Shown here in pieces: positions 16,533-26,095 of a DNA stretch of 64,000 bases. Position numbers and translations under genes: made by a program. This DNA comes from Deinococcus psychrotolerans (lineage in GTDB: Bacteria; Deinococcota; Deinococci; Deinococcales; Deinococcaceae), in contig NZ_CP034185.1 of assembly GCF_003860465.1 (NCBI RefSeq), positions 62,001 through 126,000 on the forward strand. Reading direction: 5' to 3'. Position 1 is the first letter of the stretch. The number at the start of each line of letters is the position of its first letter. The notes beneath the pieces are model-generated. The model did not search any database, was not told the DNA's origin, and was given only the letters and a program-made list of their open reading frames with translations.

Positions 16533-18551
16533 CTACTCCACCCGCACGGTATGCAAGTCGGAGACGATCAGACCTTGCGGGGGCAACAGCAGTTGTGGGC
16601 CGACACTCTCACGCGAATCGGCGTGACCCGGATCGCTGAGAAACACCTGAATATCTTCAACGAAATCGCTGTCCGGCACGCTTCTGAGGAGGCTATAGAG
16701 TTCAGACAGGTAAAGGGGGCGTCCGAACGGCCAGCCCTGACCCGAAGCGCTGCCGGTATGAGGATTGAGATAGCGGTATAAAGTTGCCAGCGCCGCGCGT
16801 TGAACCCCCGCTTTGAGTTCGCGGGAGCTGCCCACCGGCACCCGCATCAGGGCCGAGACGCTGACCCAAGCGTACTGTGGCGGGCGCACTTCCAAAGTGG
16901 TGCCGACCATTCGGCGCTCGTCGAGGTGCGACTGCACGCTGGCCCGCAGCTCAGCGGACAGCACCAATTGATCGGGAGCAATGCGGCCCACTGGCACCTC
17001 GATGCGCGGCAGCACTACCATGCTGACTTGCCCCGGCTGCACGTCGAGTGCCCGAATCTGCCCCGGAAACGAGGCTTGCCCCGCCGACGACGACACGTTG
17101 GGTGTGATGCAGCGCGAGCGGGCTACCCCGTCGACCTGCGCCGCCAGATACTCGTAATCGTCGGCGGTCACGGCGCGGGTGCGGGTTCGCAGGACATGCG
17201 GCACCCGCGTAACAGCGTCGTCGAGCGTTTGCGAATTTCGCCCGCCCAGCGCTGGCGCGTGGTTGATGACGCGGGCCACGTAAGGAATGCTGGCTTTCAG
17301 GACGCTCAGGGCGCGGGCGGGGACGTTGCCGATCACGCCGCCGCCGTAAAGGTAACGCCGCACTTTGAGGGTCGCGCCTGGCTCAGGAACAGCTCCGAAG
17401 CGGTAGACCGTTCCGTCGGGCTGAAGCAGGGCTGGCCCGAAGGTGACTTCCCCACTTTGGTGGTCGAGCTGAAAATGATAGTCGTTGGCACTGCTATCGG
17501 CAAAATCGGCAACCGAGTGCCAGATATGCGGAGCAGCGCCCGGCACTTCGCTCAAAATCACGTCTTCATCCGAGTCCAAAAACAGCACCGGACTGTTGAG
17601 CAGCTTAAATTTTTGCCCTGGATTGCCGTCGCTGCGCCCTAGTACTTCCTGTTTGACCACCACTCCGTGCCGCCCGCTGACGGTGCCGCCGCGCGACTCG
17701 ACCCGCAGCGACTCGATATCGGGTGAGACTTTATAACCCGCGTAATTTTGCTCGGAGGTAATGCGGCACCTGAGCCAGTAGCCGCGTTCACCGAAAAACT
17801 CTTCCTCGGCCATGCTGGGGAGGCGCAAAATCACTTCGCCGGTGATGTTGAAAGCCAGCGTGCCGTCATACTCAACGGTGCAAGTCGACCAACGGTTGAG
17901 ACTGCCTTGCCAGACTTCCCAGACGAACGGCGGCTCTTTAGGATCGACGCCCGCTCCGCCCGCGACCTCACAGGCCATCAACAGCGACAAGACGTGTGCG
18001 CCGTGATTGTGCTCTAAACACAAGTAAAAGGCGTCGCCCGGCACTGGCTCCGCTGAAAACACCGCGATTTTGTGGCCCAGTACGCCGAGGCGCTCCAAAT
18101 CATGGATGGTGAAGGTGTTCTCGCCCAGCGCGTTGCCGGTGAAGGCAGCCTTGAGGTTGGGCGGATAAATGGTCAAATCGGTTTCGGTTGAAAAGACAAT
18201 TGCTTCGGTGACTTCGGTTCGTACGGTAGCAACTTCGGTGGCCGCGCTGATGGTCAGCGGTTCTGTGGGCGCAGCAGCCAGATAAAAAGTTACTGGAGCC
18301 ACAGCCGCACGCGGCGGATCAAGCTGCATCCCGATCATGTCCAGAAACTTGATGAACATCTTTTCCGGCACTTGGTTGACCCTGAAAAGCATCAAATCGG
18401 TCATCCAAGCAAAGATTTCAAGGAGGGCGATGCCGGGGTCGGAGGTGTTGTGATCTGTCCACTCGGGGCAATACTGCGGAATGAGCTGGCGGGCTTGGGC
18501 AATCAGGTCATCAAAGCGCCGGTCATCGAGGTTAACGGTGGGCAGTGGCAA
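16533..18551 (-). CDS. eCIS baseplate wedge protein, gpJ/gp6-like (Pvc11-type)
   Basis: 672 residues. The N-terminus PQYCPEWTDHNTSDPGIALL and EIFAWMTDLMLFRVNQVPEK are the signature of the putative baseplate assembly protein family (TIGR02243; P2 gpJ/T4 gp6-like). Later blocks include QSGEVTFGPALLQPDG and GGNVIGNVPARALSVLKA-like sequence, and the segment TRVPHVLRTRTRAVTADDYE that precedes the conserved C-terminal part. In eCIS this protein forms the ring-shaped wedges that hold the sheath start. The start codon is TTG, with GAGG six bases upstream inside the stop region of the gp25-like gene, three bases after its TAA. No truncation is seen. Confidence 0.92.
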   Translation of the reverse strand: MPLPTVNLDDRRFDDLIAQARQLIPQYCPEWTDHNTSDPGIALLEIFAWMTDLMLFRVNQVPEKMFIKFLDMIGMQLDPPRAAVAPVTFYLAAAPTEPLTISAATEVATVRTEVTEAIVFSTETDLTIYPPNLKAAFTGNALGENTFTIHDLERLGVLGHKIAVFSAEPVPGDAFYLCLEHNHGAHVLSLLMACEVAGGAGVDPKEPPFVWEVWQGSLNRWSTCTVEYDGTLAFNITGEVILRLPSMAEEEFFGERGYWLRCRITSEQNYAGYKVSPDIESLRVESRGGTVSGRHGVVVKQEVLGRSDGNPGQKFKLLNSPVLFLDSDEDVILSEVPGAAPHIWHSVADFADSSANDYHFQLDHQSGEVTFGPALLQPDGTVYRFGAVPEPGATLKVRRYLYGGGVIGNVPARALSVLKASIPYVARVINHAPALGGRNSQTLDDAVTRVPHVLRTRTRAVTADDYEYLAAQVDGVARSRCITPNVSSSAGQASFPGQIRALDVQPGQVSMVVLPRIEVPVGRIAPDQLVLSAELRASVQSHLDERRMVGTTLEVRPPQYAWVSVSALMRVPVGSSRELKAGVQRAALATLYRYLNPHTGSASGQGWPFGRPLYLSELYSLLRSVPDSDFVEDIQVFLSDPGHADSRESVGPQLLLPPQGLIVSDLHTVRVE

Positions 18552-18554
18552 GGT

Positions 18555-18962
18555 TTACCTCAGGGCCTGCACATCGGCAGGCATACGGTAGAAGGGAAAG
18601 ACGAGCGACTGCTCGGAAGCCTCGCTGCGAATACGGTATTTGATGCTGATGACAATCCGCTCAGGATAAGCCGGATCGCTGTCGGCATCCACGTCGGTCA
18701 GCTCGATACGCGGCTCCCAAGCAGTGAGGGCTTCGTGGACGTAGTAAGACGCCAAGCCCAGCGTGCTGGCGTCGTTGGGCGCAAACACCAATTCGTGAAT
18801 TTGGCAGCCGTAATCCGGCCTCATCACCCGCTGACCTTTGGGGGTCATCAAAATCATCAAAATGGCTTGCTCGACGGCGCGGATGCCGCTGATGAGGCCG
18901 ACCCTGCCTCGGGCGTCCGGCCCTACTGGAAAAGCCCAGCCGGTGCCTAGATGCTCGCTCAT
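18555..18962 (-). CDS. Baseplate protein, T4 gp25 / lysozyme-like (Pvc9-type)
   Basis: 135 residues of the gp25-like family: WAFPVGPDARGRVGLISGIR, AILMILMTPKGQRVMRPDYG and CQIHELVFAPND are family blocks, and the end ERIVISIKYRIRSEAS is the last strand pair. In sheathed particles this protein starts sheath polymerisation at the baseplate. The ATG at 18962 has AAAGG eight bases upstream; an in-frame TTG six codons earlier is less likely. Its ATG overlaps the stop of a possible small gene upstream. Confidence 0.9.
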   Translation of the reverse strand: MSEHLGTGWAFPVGPDARGRVGLISGIRAVEQAILMILMTPKGQRVMRPDYGCQIHELVFAPNDASTLGLASYYVHEALTAWEPRIELTDVDADSDPAYPERIVISIKYRIRSEASEQSLVFPFYRMPADVQALR

Positions 18963-19132
18963 GGCTGCTGCCTTTGGCAAAGAGCATGAGCCGGTAACTT
19001 GAGACGCACTCCGCCGAGATCAATACGCACGGCCCCACTCCAGCCAAACCGCCTGGAGTGGGTGCTATTCACTTTCAACTTACTCAAGCTCAAGTCGGCC
19101 ACGTTCATCTCACTGACCATCTTACGTGACAT
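18959..19132 (-). CDS. Possible small protein coupled to the gp25-like gene
   Basis: A short frame whose TGA (18961-18959) overlaps the ATG of the gp25-like gene, the usual sign of coupled translation. Possible starts are ATG at 19132, 19120 or 19108, giving 57, 53 or 49 residues. None has a well-spaced ribosome site. The encoded sequence (VADLSLSKLKV, RRFGWSGAVRIDLGGVRLKL) reads as short beta strands. No family is recognised. It could be the first gene of this eCIS unit or a chance frame. Confidence 0.4.
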   Translation of the reverse strand: MSRKMVSEMNVADLSLSKLKVNSTHSRRFGWSGAVRIDLGGVRLKLPAHALCQRQQP

Positions 19133-19224
19133 CTCCGGCAGACGGGTCGTGCAGGTGCAGCAGCTTGGCGAGTGTTCAGTTTCGGAACTGCTTCTCACCA
19201 GTGTAAAGAACCTTTAACAACGAA

Positions 19225-19266
19225 AAAGCTGGAACATGTCCAGTAAAAAAGACACGTTCCAGCTTT
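19225..19266 (-). terminator. Strong terminator of the dps gene
   Basis: AAAGCTGGAAC at 19225-19235 pairs perfectly with GTTCCAGCTTT at 19256-19266, with a second inner stem (TGTC/GACA). On the minus strand the stem is followed by TTTTTCG. It lies just after the Dps stop and isolates dps from the eCIS unit. Confidence 0.85.
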
Positions 19267-19303
19267 GATTGTTCTGAAACGGCTGATCTAAAGTCGGCTG
19301 ACT

Positions 19304-19942
19304 TTATTTGCCCGGCAGGCTGACCGGCTTGCCGCCGTTGATGTCGGCTCCGGTGTTGGGGTCGGTGTTGGTCTGTTGGAATGTGGCGCGGACTTGCCAC
19401 TGGTATTTCTCGATGCCGCTTTCGACTTCTTGCAGCAAGTTGGCGCTGGTCGGATCCACTTTTTCGATGTCGTCGATCCGCATTTTGAGGCGTGCGCCTA
19501 CCGTCTGGTACTGGGTGGTGAAAAAGCTCAGCACCCGGGCGTCATCGAGGAAGCCGCCGGGGATTTCGGGGAGGCCCGAGGTCTGCACGATGGTCGGAGC
19601 GCGTCCGTCGCTGGAGCTGCCCACTGAGAGTAGGCGCTCGGCCACGTCGTCAGCGTACTTGGCGACGCCCTCATAGTGCTCCTGAAGAAGAAGGTGAATC
19701 GGGTAGTATAAGGTGCCGGAAACATTCCAGTGGGCCTGCTTGGTCTGGAGTTGGAGCGCCTGCAACTCGGTCAGGGTCGCCTGCAAGGCTTTGGTCGACT
19801 TGGAGAGGTCGTCAGTACCACTCTTGGGCAGGGTAGTGAACTGGTTGACCGGCAACTTGGTGCTGCTCTGGGCTCCCGCACCGCCTGCCAAAGCGGAGCC
19901 GACTAAAAGTGAAGAAACCAAAAGAATTGTTTTTGCGTTCAT
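19304..19942 (-). CDS. dps: Exported Dps-type ferritin (Dps2-like)
   Basis: 212 residues. A signal peptide (1-24: MNAKTILLVSSLLVGSALAG, then GAGAQ) precedes a Dps domain (about 45-195). The ferroxidase residues are visible: His of KQAHWNVSG, and Asp/Glu of YADDVAERLL. Dps proteins form 12-mers that oxidise and store iron and protect DNA from hydroxyl radicals. The signal peptide and extra C-terminal tail (DPNTGADINGGKPVSLPGK) match the second Dps of Deinococcus radiodurans, which is exported rather than bound to the nucleoid; so the role here would be iron and peroxide handling at the envelope. GGAGG lies four bases before the ATG. It is a single-gene unit with its own terminator. Confidence 0.9.
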   Translation of the reverse strand: MNAKTILLVSSLLVGSALAGGAGAQSSTKLPVNQFTTLPKSGTDDLSKSTKALQATLTELQALQLQTKQAHWNVSGTLYYPIHLLLQEHYEGVAKYADDVAERLLSVGSSSDGRAPTIVQTSGLPEIPGGFLDDARVLSFFTTQYQTVGARLKMRIDDIEKVDPTSANLLQEVESGIEKYQWQVRATFQQTNTDPNTGADINGGKPVSLPGK

Positions 19943-20212
19943 CTATCCTCCGTGAGTACTTCAGCGATCGAAGAAACTCAACTGGCACTGAACTTAAACA
20001 GGCTGTGTTAGACGAAAGTAAGAGAAAGAGACGATTTAAGGCCGCCTGAAGATTGACTGAAGGCCGTTTCAACGCGGTCTCAAGTTTGCGTGAACCCGCC
20101 AAATATTCACACTTTCTTGATGAAAAGTATTTCTAACGCTGGGCCAACACTGCGCTGTTGTGATACAGCTTGGAGAGCGCCCGAGATAAGGCTCTTCTTT
20201 TTGGAGACCACT

Positions 20213-20614
20213 ATGAACTCGACTGCTTCTTCTCTTTGGCGGCATTGGCTGGGCTTGGCTTTGTTGGCGGGCATCGCTTGGATTCACTTTCGCGACATTC
20301 CTGACAAACTGGGCGAAACGCCGTATCTGGGCTGGCTCTACATCTTGTTGGTGGTCGGCTGCGGCGCGGCAGGCGCGTGGCTGATGTCCAGTTTGTGGCG
20401 GGCCGGATACTGGCTGGGCGGCCTCATCTCGGCGGGAGCCATCCTTTTTTTCGTTCTGACCCGCAGCGTCGGTTTGCCCAATGCCAAAGGCGATATCGGC
20501 AACTGGGGCGAACCCGCCGGAATCATCTCGCTGCTCTTGGAAGCTGGATTCGTGGTGATGGCACTGACAAGCAGCCGCGAGCGCCGCGCAGCCACGCAGC
20601 AAAATCAAGTTTGA
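20213..20614 (+). CDS. Small four-helix membrane protein, unknown function
   Basis: 133 residues from an ATG with TTGGAG eight bases upstream; the longer in-frame reading from 20090 has no ribosome site. Four hydrophobic helices are seen at about 10-25, 40-62, 65-85 and 108-125, with short loops and a basic end (SSRERRAATQQ). No family is recognised. It stands alone between dps (divergent) and a two-component pair. Confidence 0.72.
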   Translation: MNSTASSLWRHWLGLALLAGIAWIHFRDIPDKLGETPYLGWLYILLVVGCGAAGAWLMSSLWRAGYWLGGLISAGAILFFVLTRSVGLPNAKGDIGNWGEPAGIISLLLEAGFVVMALTSSRERRAATQQNQV

Positions 20615-20746
20615 GCTGATGACTGAACCGCCTCTCAAGCGCCGCTCAAGCTCCCCATTCGGGGTTTGCTCACGCTGGCTGGACGGGAAGCGATTAAGGT
20701 AAGGCCATGTTGAGCGCGGAGAATCAGGTAGGGGGGTGGGTGATCG

Positions 20747-21406
20747 GTGCGGCTGCTGCTGGTTGAAGACGACGGGCGAATCGCCCAGCCCACCGCGCGG
20801 GCGCTCAGCGAAGCGGGCCATCAGGTCAAGCTGGAAGTCAGCGGCCAGAGCGGCTTGGCAGCGGCGAACTCCGGCAATTACGACGCGCTGCTCCTAGACG
20901 TGATGCTGCCGGGCCTAAGCGGGTTTGAACTGGCCCGCCGCCTCAGGGCAGACGACAACCGCGTTCCTATTGTCTTTTTGACGGCCCGCAGCGCCCTTGA
21001 AGACCGCGTGGAAGGACTCGACATCGGAGGTGACGCTTATTTGGTCAAGCCGTTTGAACTTCCAGAGCTGCTGGCTACCTTGCGGGCAGTGGTGCGGCGC
21101 GGTGAAGTCGCCCGCACGGCCCAGATGCCCTTCGGTGAGGGCGCGGGCCTCCTTGACGCCCGGCAGCGGCAAGTCTGGTGGCAAGGCGAGTTGGTCGGCC
21201 TGACCGCCCGCGAATACGCTCTCCTCGAAACCCTGGTGCTGTCTAAGGGCCGCTGGTTTAGCCGCGAAGAACTGCTCTCTAAAGTCTGGGGGCCGGATTT
21301 CAGCGGCGCGGCGCGGGTGGTGGACGTGTACGTCAGTTACCTGCGCCGCAAGCTGGCCGCCGAGATGCTGCTGAGTTCGCGTGGATTGGGCTACCGGGTG
21401 CCGTGA
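20747..21406 (+). CDS. OmpR/PhoB-family response regulator
   Basis: 219 residues. Receiver domain 1-115 with the acidic pocket (ED at 7-9), phosphate acceptor D51 (LLLDVMLPG), T79 and K101 (VKPFELP). Winged-helix DNA-binding domain about 125-219, with [20 protein letters not shown] and the ending [10 protein letters not shown]...RGLGYRV. The start is GTG with a G-run ten bases upstream. Its TGA overlaps the GTG start of the sensor kinase (GTGA). The two form a classic pair; the signal and targets are not evident from neighbours. Confidence 0.93.
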   Translation: MRLLLVEDDGRIAQPTARALSEAGHQVKLEVSGQSGLAAANSGNYDALLLDVMLPGLSGFELARRLRADDNRVPIVFLTARSALEDRVEGLDIGGDAYLVKPFELPELLATLRAVVRRGEVARTAQMPFGEGAGLLDARQRQVWWQGELVGLTAREYALLETLVLSKGRWFSREELLSKVWGPDFSGAARVVDVYVSYLRRKLAAEMLLSSRGLGYRVP

Positions 21407-22713
21407 ATATCCGGCTGCGCTTGGCGCTGGGCATGGCTTTGGTCACGGCGCTGGTGGTGGTGGTGGTGGCGGGCGTGCAGTTTTTGGCGCTGCGCTCTTT
21501 TTTATCGCTTTCTGAGCATGAGCGCTTGGAGATGCTGGTGCCCACCCTGGAAACCAGTTTGGAGGCTCAACTGCGCTCCGGCACTGCGCCGCTCAAACTT
21601 ACCGCCTTGCCCCGGAACGTGGACATCCGGGTGCTGAGCGCTGGAAAAATCGTGGCGCAAACCAACAATTTCCCTGCCATTGCGCTCACCGAGTCGCTGG
21701 GCTACCGGCCGCTGGCCAAACACAATGTGCTGATCGCGTCGATGGATCTCAGTGGGCAGCCCGCCACCGCGCAACTGGCCAGCGACCTGCTCGGCGTTCT
21801 CAACCCGCTGCGGGCCTACCTGCGGGCGCTGGCGATCACTGTGCCGACGGCGACTCTGCTGGTGGCGCTGCTGAGTTTTGCTTTTACCGGGCGGCTGCTG
21901 CGGCCACTAGCACAACTCGAAGCGGTGGCCGCTCGGCTGGGCCGTGAGGGCAATTTGCGTTTGGCGCTGCCCGGCGCGGGCCAGCCCGACGAATTGGGAC
22001 GGCTGGCCCGCACCTTGCAAGTCACCTTTGCCCAGCTTGCCGATCTGCGCGAGCGCGAGGCCGAGTTCACTCAAGCGGCGGCCCACGACCTGCGCTCCCC
22101 GCTGGCAGCACTCAAGACCCGCTTGCAAGGAGCGCTGGCCGGGCCACGCACGCCGATCGAGCTGCGCGAGGACATCGGCGAAGCACTTTCCGACATCGAA
22201 AGAATGCGGCGGCTGACCGATGATCTGCTGCTGCTGGCAGGCGGCGAGCGGGAAGTACAAACCTTGCCGCTGAGTTTGGCCCACCTCACCGGAGAAGTGG
22301 TGGACCGCCTGCGCGAGCGCACCCCAGATGTGCAGCTGGATTTTGAAACGCGTGGCGACACCACCGTGCTGGGAGACGCGACCTTGCTGACCCATTTGGT
22401 TGAAAACCTGATCGAAAATGGGTTCCGGCATGGACAGGGAGCCGACATGCAGGTCTGCGTCGTGGGCGAGTCTGAACTGGTGCGCTTAGAAGTCAGTGAC
22501 GCTGGCCCCGGTGTACCGAGCGCCGCGCTCCCCCGCTTGGCCGAGCCGTTTTACCGCGTGGACGCTGCCCGCGTCGGAGAGGGCAATGGTCTGGGGCTGG
22601 CCATCGTCCACCGCGCCGCCAAAGTCCACGCCGCCGAACTGAGCTTTGAAAACAGCCAGCCCAGCGGCCTAAAAGTGGTGGTGGAGTTCCGGCGCGGCGA
22701 GCCGAGACTCTGA
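21403..22713 (+). CDS. Two-component sensor histidine kinase
   Basis: 436 residues. Membrane helices at about 8-28 and 143-163 frame an extracytoplasmic sensor of about 110 residues. A HAMP region follows (165-218). The dimer/phosphoacceptor box is [13 protein letters not shown] with H228. The ATPase domain has the N box [14 protein letters not shown]1 DAGPGVP and G2 [14 protein letters not shown]. It is co-translated with the response regulator at 20747. The convergent thiolase gene ends only eight bases after its stop. Confidence 0.93.
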   Translation: MNIRLRLALGMALVTALVVVVVAGVQFLALRSFLSLSEHERLEMLVPTLETSLEAQLRSGTAPLKLTALPRNVDIRVLSAGKIVAQTNNFPAIALTESLGYRPLAKHNVLIASMDLSGQPATAQLASDLLGVLNPLRAYLRALAITVPTATLLVALLSFAFTGRLLRPLAQLEAVAARLGREGNLRLALPGAGQPDELGRLARTLQVTFAQLADLREREAEFTQAAAHDLRSPLAALKTRLQGALAGPRTPIELREDIGEALSDIERMRRLTDDLLLLAGGEREVQTLPLSLAHLTGEVVDRLRERTPDVQLDFETRGDTTVLGDATLLTHLVENLIENGFRHGQGADMQVCVVGESELVRLEVSDAGPGVPSAALPRLAEPFYRVDAARVGEGNGLGLAIVHRAAKVHAAELSFENSQPSGLKVVVEFRRGEPRL

Positions 22714-22721
22714 AATTCCCT

Positions 22722-23990
22722 CTACAACGCTTCCAAAATCGCCGCCTCGCCCTGCCCGACGCCTACGCACAACGTCGCCAGACCGTAGCGCTGACCCCGC
22801 GCCCGCAGTTCGTGAACAAGGGCCACCGCCAGCCGCGCCCCCGACATGCCCAGCGGATGCCCCAGCGCAATCGCTCCGCCGTTCACGTTGACTTTGGCCG
22901 GATCGAGGCCCAATTCACGGATGCAGGCCAGCGCCTGTGCAGCGAAGGCTTCGTTGAGTTCCACCAGATCTAAGTCTTGAACGCTCAGCTCGGTGCGCTC
23001 CAGCACTTTGCGGGTGGCGGGAATAGGGCCGAGGCCCATGACGCGGGGGTCTACGCCCGCCGCCGCGCCGCCCACCCAGCGGGCCAACGGCTCAAGGTTC
23101 AGCTCCCGCGCTTTCTTGGCGCTCATCAGCACCAGCGCCGCCGCTCCGTCGTTGAGGCCCGAAGCGTTGCCCGCCGTGACGCTGCCGCCCTTGCGGAAAG
23201 CAGGCTTGAGATTGGCCAGCGTCTCCAAGTCGGTGGCGAGTTCAAAGCGTTCGCCCACTTTTTTGAGACGGGGATGCTCGTCGGTGTCGAAGAGGGTCGT
23301 GCCCTTTTTGCTCTGAATCGGTACCGGCACGATCTGGTCTTTGAACCGCCCAGCGTTGATGGCCTCCAGGGTGCGCCGCTGCGACTCCAGCGCGAAGGCG
23401 TCCTGATCTTCACGGCTGATCTCGCCGCCCTCGTAAGTTCCCTCGCGGCTTTGCTGCACGATATTTTCGGCAGTCTGGCCCATTGCCTCCAGCGGAAAGA
23501 GGGCTTCCATCGCCGGATTCGGAAAGCGCCAGCCCAGCGTGGTGTCGTAGGCGGTGACGTTACCGCCCGCAAACGCTGCCGAGCCCTTGGGCATCACCAG
23601 CGGAGCGCGGGTCATACTCTCGACTCCGCCCGCCACATACACCTCACCGTCTCCGTTTTTGATGGCGCGGGCGGCAGTGTTGAGAGCGCTCAGGCCCGAA
23701 GCGCATAGCCGGTTGACCGTCAGGCCCGCCACCGTTTGCGGCAATCCCGCCAGCAAAGCGGCCATCCGCGCCACGTTGCGGTTGTCTTCTCCCGCTTGGT
23801 TGGCGCAGCCGAGAATCACTTCCTCAATGTCACTGGGGTTGACGCCGCTGCGCTCCACAGCCGCCTTGATGATGTGGGCGGCCAAGTCGTCGGGCCGCAC
23901 ACTGGAAAGTGCACCGCGAATGCTGCCAATCGGAGTACGAACGGCGGAAACGATGACTACATCGGAGTCAGAAAGGGGAGAGGGGGTCAT
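22722..23990 (-). CDS. Acetyl-CoA acyltransferase (thiolase)
   Basis: 422 residues, full thiolase length. The nucleophile is C96 ([11 protein letters not shown]); the second active-site residues are H378 ([14 protein letters not shown]) and C408 (TLCVGVGQG). The N-terminal [20 protein letters not shown] is typical. Such enzymes cleave 3-oxoacyl-CoA to acyl-CoA plus acetyl-CoA, or condense two acetyl-CoA. The long loop with [16 protein letters not shown] is like the PcaF/beta-ketoadipyl-CoA branch, but the gene stands alone, so fatty-acid and aromatic substrates cannot be told apart here. GAGGT lies six bases before the ATG. Confidence 0.92.
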   Translation of the reverse strand: MTPSPLSDSDVVIVSAVRTPIGSIRGALSSVRPDDLAAHIIKAAVERSGVNPSDIEEVILGCANQAGEDNRNVARMAALLAGLPQTVAGLTVNRLCASGLSALNTAARAIKNGDGEVYVAGGVESMTRAPLVMPKGSAAFAGGNVTAYDTTLGWRFPNPAMEALFPLEAMGQTAENIVQQSREGTYEGGEISREDQDAFALESQRRTLEAINAGRFKDQIVPVPIQSKKGTTLFDTDEHPRLKKVGERFELATDLETLANLKPAFRKGGSVTAGNASGLNDGAAALVLMSAKKARELNLEPLARWVGGAAAGVDPRVMGLGPIPATRKVLERTELSVQDLDLVELNEAFAAQALACIRELGLDPAKVNVNGGAIALGHPLGMSGARLAVALVHELRARGQRYGLATLCVGVGQGEAAILEAL

Positions 23991-24068
23991 GTATACCTCA
24001 CTTTTTGGGGAGAGTCGAATGAAGTTGCTTTGTTCTTAGGCACTCTTGGGAGACTCAGCGTCTGAGAA

Positions 24069-24752
24069 GTGGGTCTACTGGGCGAATGGTCAGCATTGGA
24101 TCAGGGCAAAACGGTGACAATACAGGATGTGACGCTCACCGACTCCCGACCCGACTCCTCGCCTGATTCTAGATTGGAGCAACTGCTCTCGCAAAACGCG
24201 GCCATCCATACCTTGATGGAACAGCAGTCGCAGGCCAACCTGACCACCCTACACCGCCCGGTGGAGCGCTTCGCCCGCCTGCTGAGCCGCCCCAATTTCA
24301 TCTTCACGGCGCTGACGGTGTTTTTGATGTGGATTGTCCTCAATCTCAATCTTCACTTTTTTGTCCACCGATCTTGGGACAGCCCGCCTTTTTTTTGGTT
24401 GCAGGGACTGATCGGCGTCCTGGGACTGGTGATCACCTCCACCGTGCTGATTTCACAGGCGCGGCAAGCTGGCCTCGCCGAGCAGCGCTCGCAACTGCAA
24501 CTGCAAATCATTTTGCTGACCGAGCAGCGCAGCGCCAAAATCGTGGCCCTGCTCGAAGAACTTCGCCGCGACCTGCCCAGCGTGCGCGACCGCCTGGACG
24601 AAGAAGCCGACGTGATGCAGCAGGCCAGCGACCCCCATTCGATCTTGAAGGTCATCGAACAAATCGAACACTCCAGTGAAGACGCAGCCGAACAGGAAAC
24701 TCCGGAAACGGAAAAGCCCGCTCCTGCTGGTCAGACGGGAGCTGAACCCTGA
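24069..24752 (+). CDS. DUF1003 membrane protein
   Basis: About 227 residues. Two membrane helices (about 82-99 and 112-134) carry the family pattern FIFTALTVFLMWIVLNLN and the FFWLQGLIGVLGLVITSTVL segment, followed by a helical cytoplasmic part with ILLTEQRSAKIVALLEELRR and DLPSVRDR. This matches DUF1003, whose function is not known. The C-terminus is Glu/Pro-rich. The start is uncertain: GTG at 24069 is the longest choice, and GTG at 24117 or 24132 are possible; none has a clear ribosome site. It converges on the antiporter gene. Confidence 0.8.
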   Translation: MGLLGEWSALDQGKTVTIQDVTLTDSRPDSSPDSRLEQLLSQNAAIHTLMEQQSQANLTTLHRPVERFARLLSRPNFIFTALTVFLMWIVLNLNLHFFVHRSWDSPPFFWLQGLIGVLGLVITSTVLISQARQAGLAEQRSQLQLQIILLTEQRSAKIVALLEELRRDLPSVRDRLDEEADVMQQASDPHSILKVIEQIEHSSEDAAEQETPETEKPAPAGQTGAEP

Positions 24753-24766
24753 GCCTGAAAAGCCGC

Positions 24767-26068
24767 TCAGTTCTCTGCGGGTCGCTCGCGGGCTTCATGA
24801 TCTGCGCCTGCTTTGGCGGCCAGCCGACCCACGCTTAGGCCCTGCACCACAATGGAAAACACCACCACCACGTAAGTCATCACCAAAAATAAATCACGCT
24901 CCTTGCCCGCCGGAACGCTGAAAGCCAGCGCCACGCTGATGGCCCCGCGCAGACCGCCCCAGATCATGAGGCGGCGGGTAAACGGCGAAAACTCATGCCG
25001 CCGCCTGAGCACCGAAATTGGAATCTGCACGCTGATGGTGCGGGCCAGCAGCACCAAAGGAATAGCCAAAGCGCCCAACAACAGCGACTGAACGCTGAAG
25101 CGCACCGCAACCACTTCTAAAGCCAAAAGCGCGAACAAGAAGATGTTGAGCAGTTCGTCGGTCAGGTGCCAGAAGCCCTCGTAGCGCTCGCGGGCCGACA
25201 GCGCCGAGGGAACCCGGTCATTCAGCGAGCCGACCAACAGACCAGCGGCGACGGCGGCCAGCGGCGCGGAAACGTGCAGTTGAGTGGCGACTGCCGTGCA
25301 GGCCAGCACCAAGCTGAGCGTCACCAGCACCTCGGCCACAAAGTCGTCGAGCGCCCTCAGCGCCAGCCAGGCGATATAGCCCAGCACGGCCCCCAACACG
25401 AGGCCGCCCAGCGCTTCTTGGGCAAAAAATCCGGCCACGCCTGCCACGCTCAGCTCCGGGCCGTGTCCGCCTGCGCCATGACTGCCTCCAACCTGACTTA
25501 CCGCCGCCACACTCGCCAGCACCGCAAAGGCCACTACGCCCACGCCGTCGTTGAACAGGCTTTCTCCGGCCACCAACGTTTCGATGCGCTTGGGCACTTT
25601 GGCTTCCTTGAGCATCCCCAGCACCGCGATGGGGTCGGTGGGCGAGATCAGTGCGCCAAACAGTAAGCAGTACACCAGCGGAATATCTAGATTGAACAAA
25701 CCCAGCAGCAAATACATCCCGCCACCCACTAAAGCGATGGAAAGAGCGGTGGAGAGTAGTGCAAAGGAGATCACCGGGCCGCGCAAACTCCACAGCGCAG
25801 GCGAGTTGACACCCAGCGCTCCAGCAAACAGCAGGAACGACAGCACGCCTTCAAAAACGAAGTCGCTGAACTGAATGCCACGCACCAATTCCACGGCGTC
25901 TCTGGCAAAAGGCACGTCGAGTTCAACCAAGCCGAAAACAACCAAACTGACGATCAGGCCGCCGATGGTAATACCTATGGAAGTGGGCAGCTTGAGGTAG
26001 CGGGCGTTCAGGAACGTCAGCGCCGCCGTGAGGCTGACCAAAATGGCAGTGAGATCGAGAATTCGCAT
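24767..26068 (-). CDS. Na+/H+ antiporter, CPA1 family
   Basis: 433 residues with 12-13 membrane helices. Family residues are seen in ALISPTDPIAVLGMLKEAKV and GESLFNDGVGVVAF, where the Asp pair of the NDG motif carries ions. The loop with GGSHGAGGHGPELS near residue 200 is His/Gly-rich and may sense pH. It would exchange sodium or potassium for protons across the inner membrane. AAGGAC lies eight bases before the ATG. It follows an ArsB/NhaD-like permease gene on the same strand by 27 bases, so the two ion transporters form an operon. Confidence 0.92.
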   Translation of the reverse strand: MRILDLTAILVSLTAALTFLNARYLKLPTSIGITIGGLIVSLVVFGLVELDVPFARDAVELVRGIQFSDFVFEGVLSFLLFAGALGVNSPALWSLRGPVISFALLSTALSIALVGGGMYLLLGLFNLDIPLVYCLLFGALISPTDPIAVLGMLKEAKVPKRIETLVAGESLFNDGVGVVAFAVLASVAAVSQVGGSHGAGGHGPELSVAGVAGFFAQEALGGLVLGAVLGYIAWLALRALDDFVAEVLVTLSLVLACTAVATQLHVSAPLAAVAAGLLVGSLNDRVPSALSARERYEGFWHLTDELLNIFLFALLALEVVAVRFSVQSLLLGALAIPLVLLARTISVQIPISVLRRRHEFSPFTRRLMIWGGLRGAISVALAFSVPAGKERDLFLVMTYVVVVFSIVVQGLSVGRLAAKAGADHEARERPAEN

Positions 26069-26095
26069 CAGTCATGTCCTTATTGAGCTGGTGGT

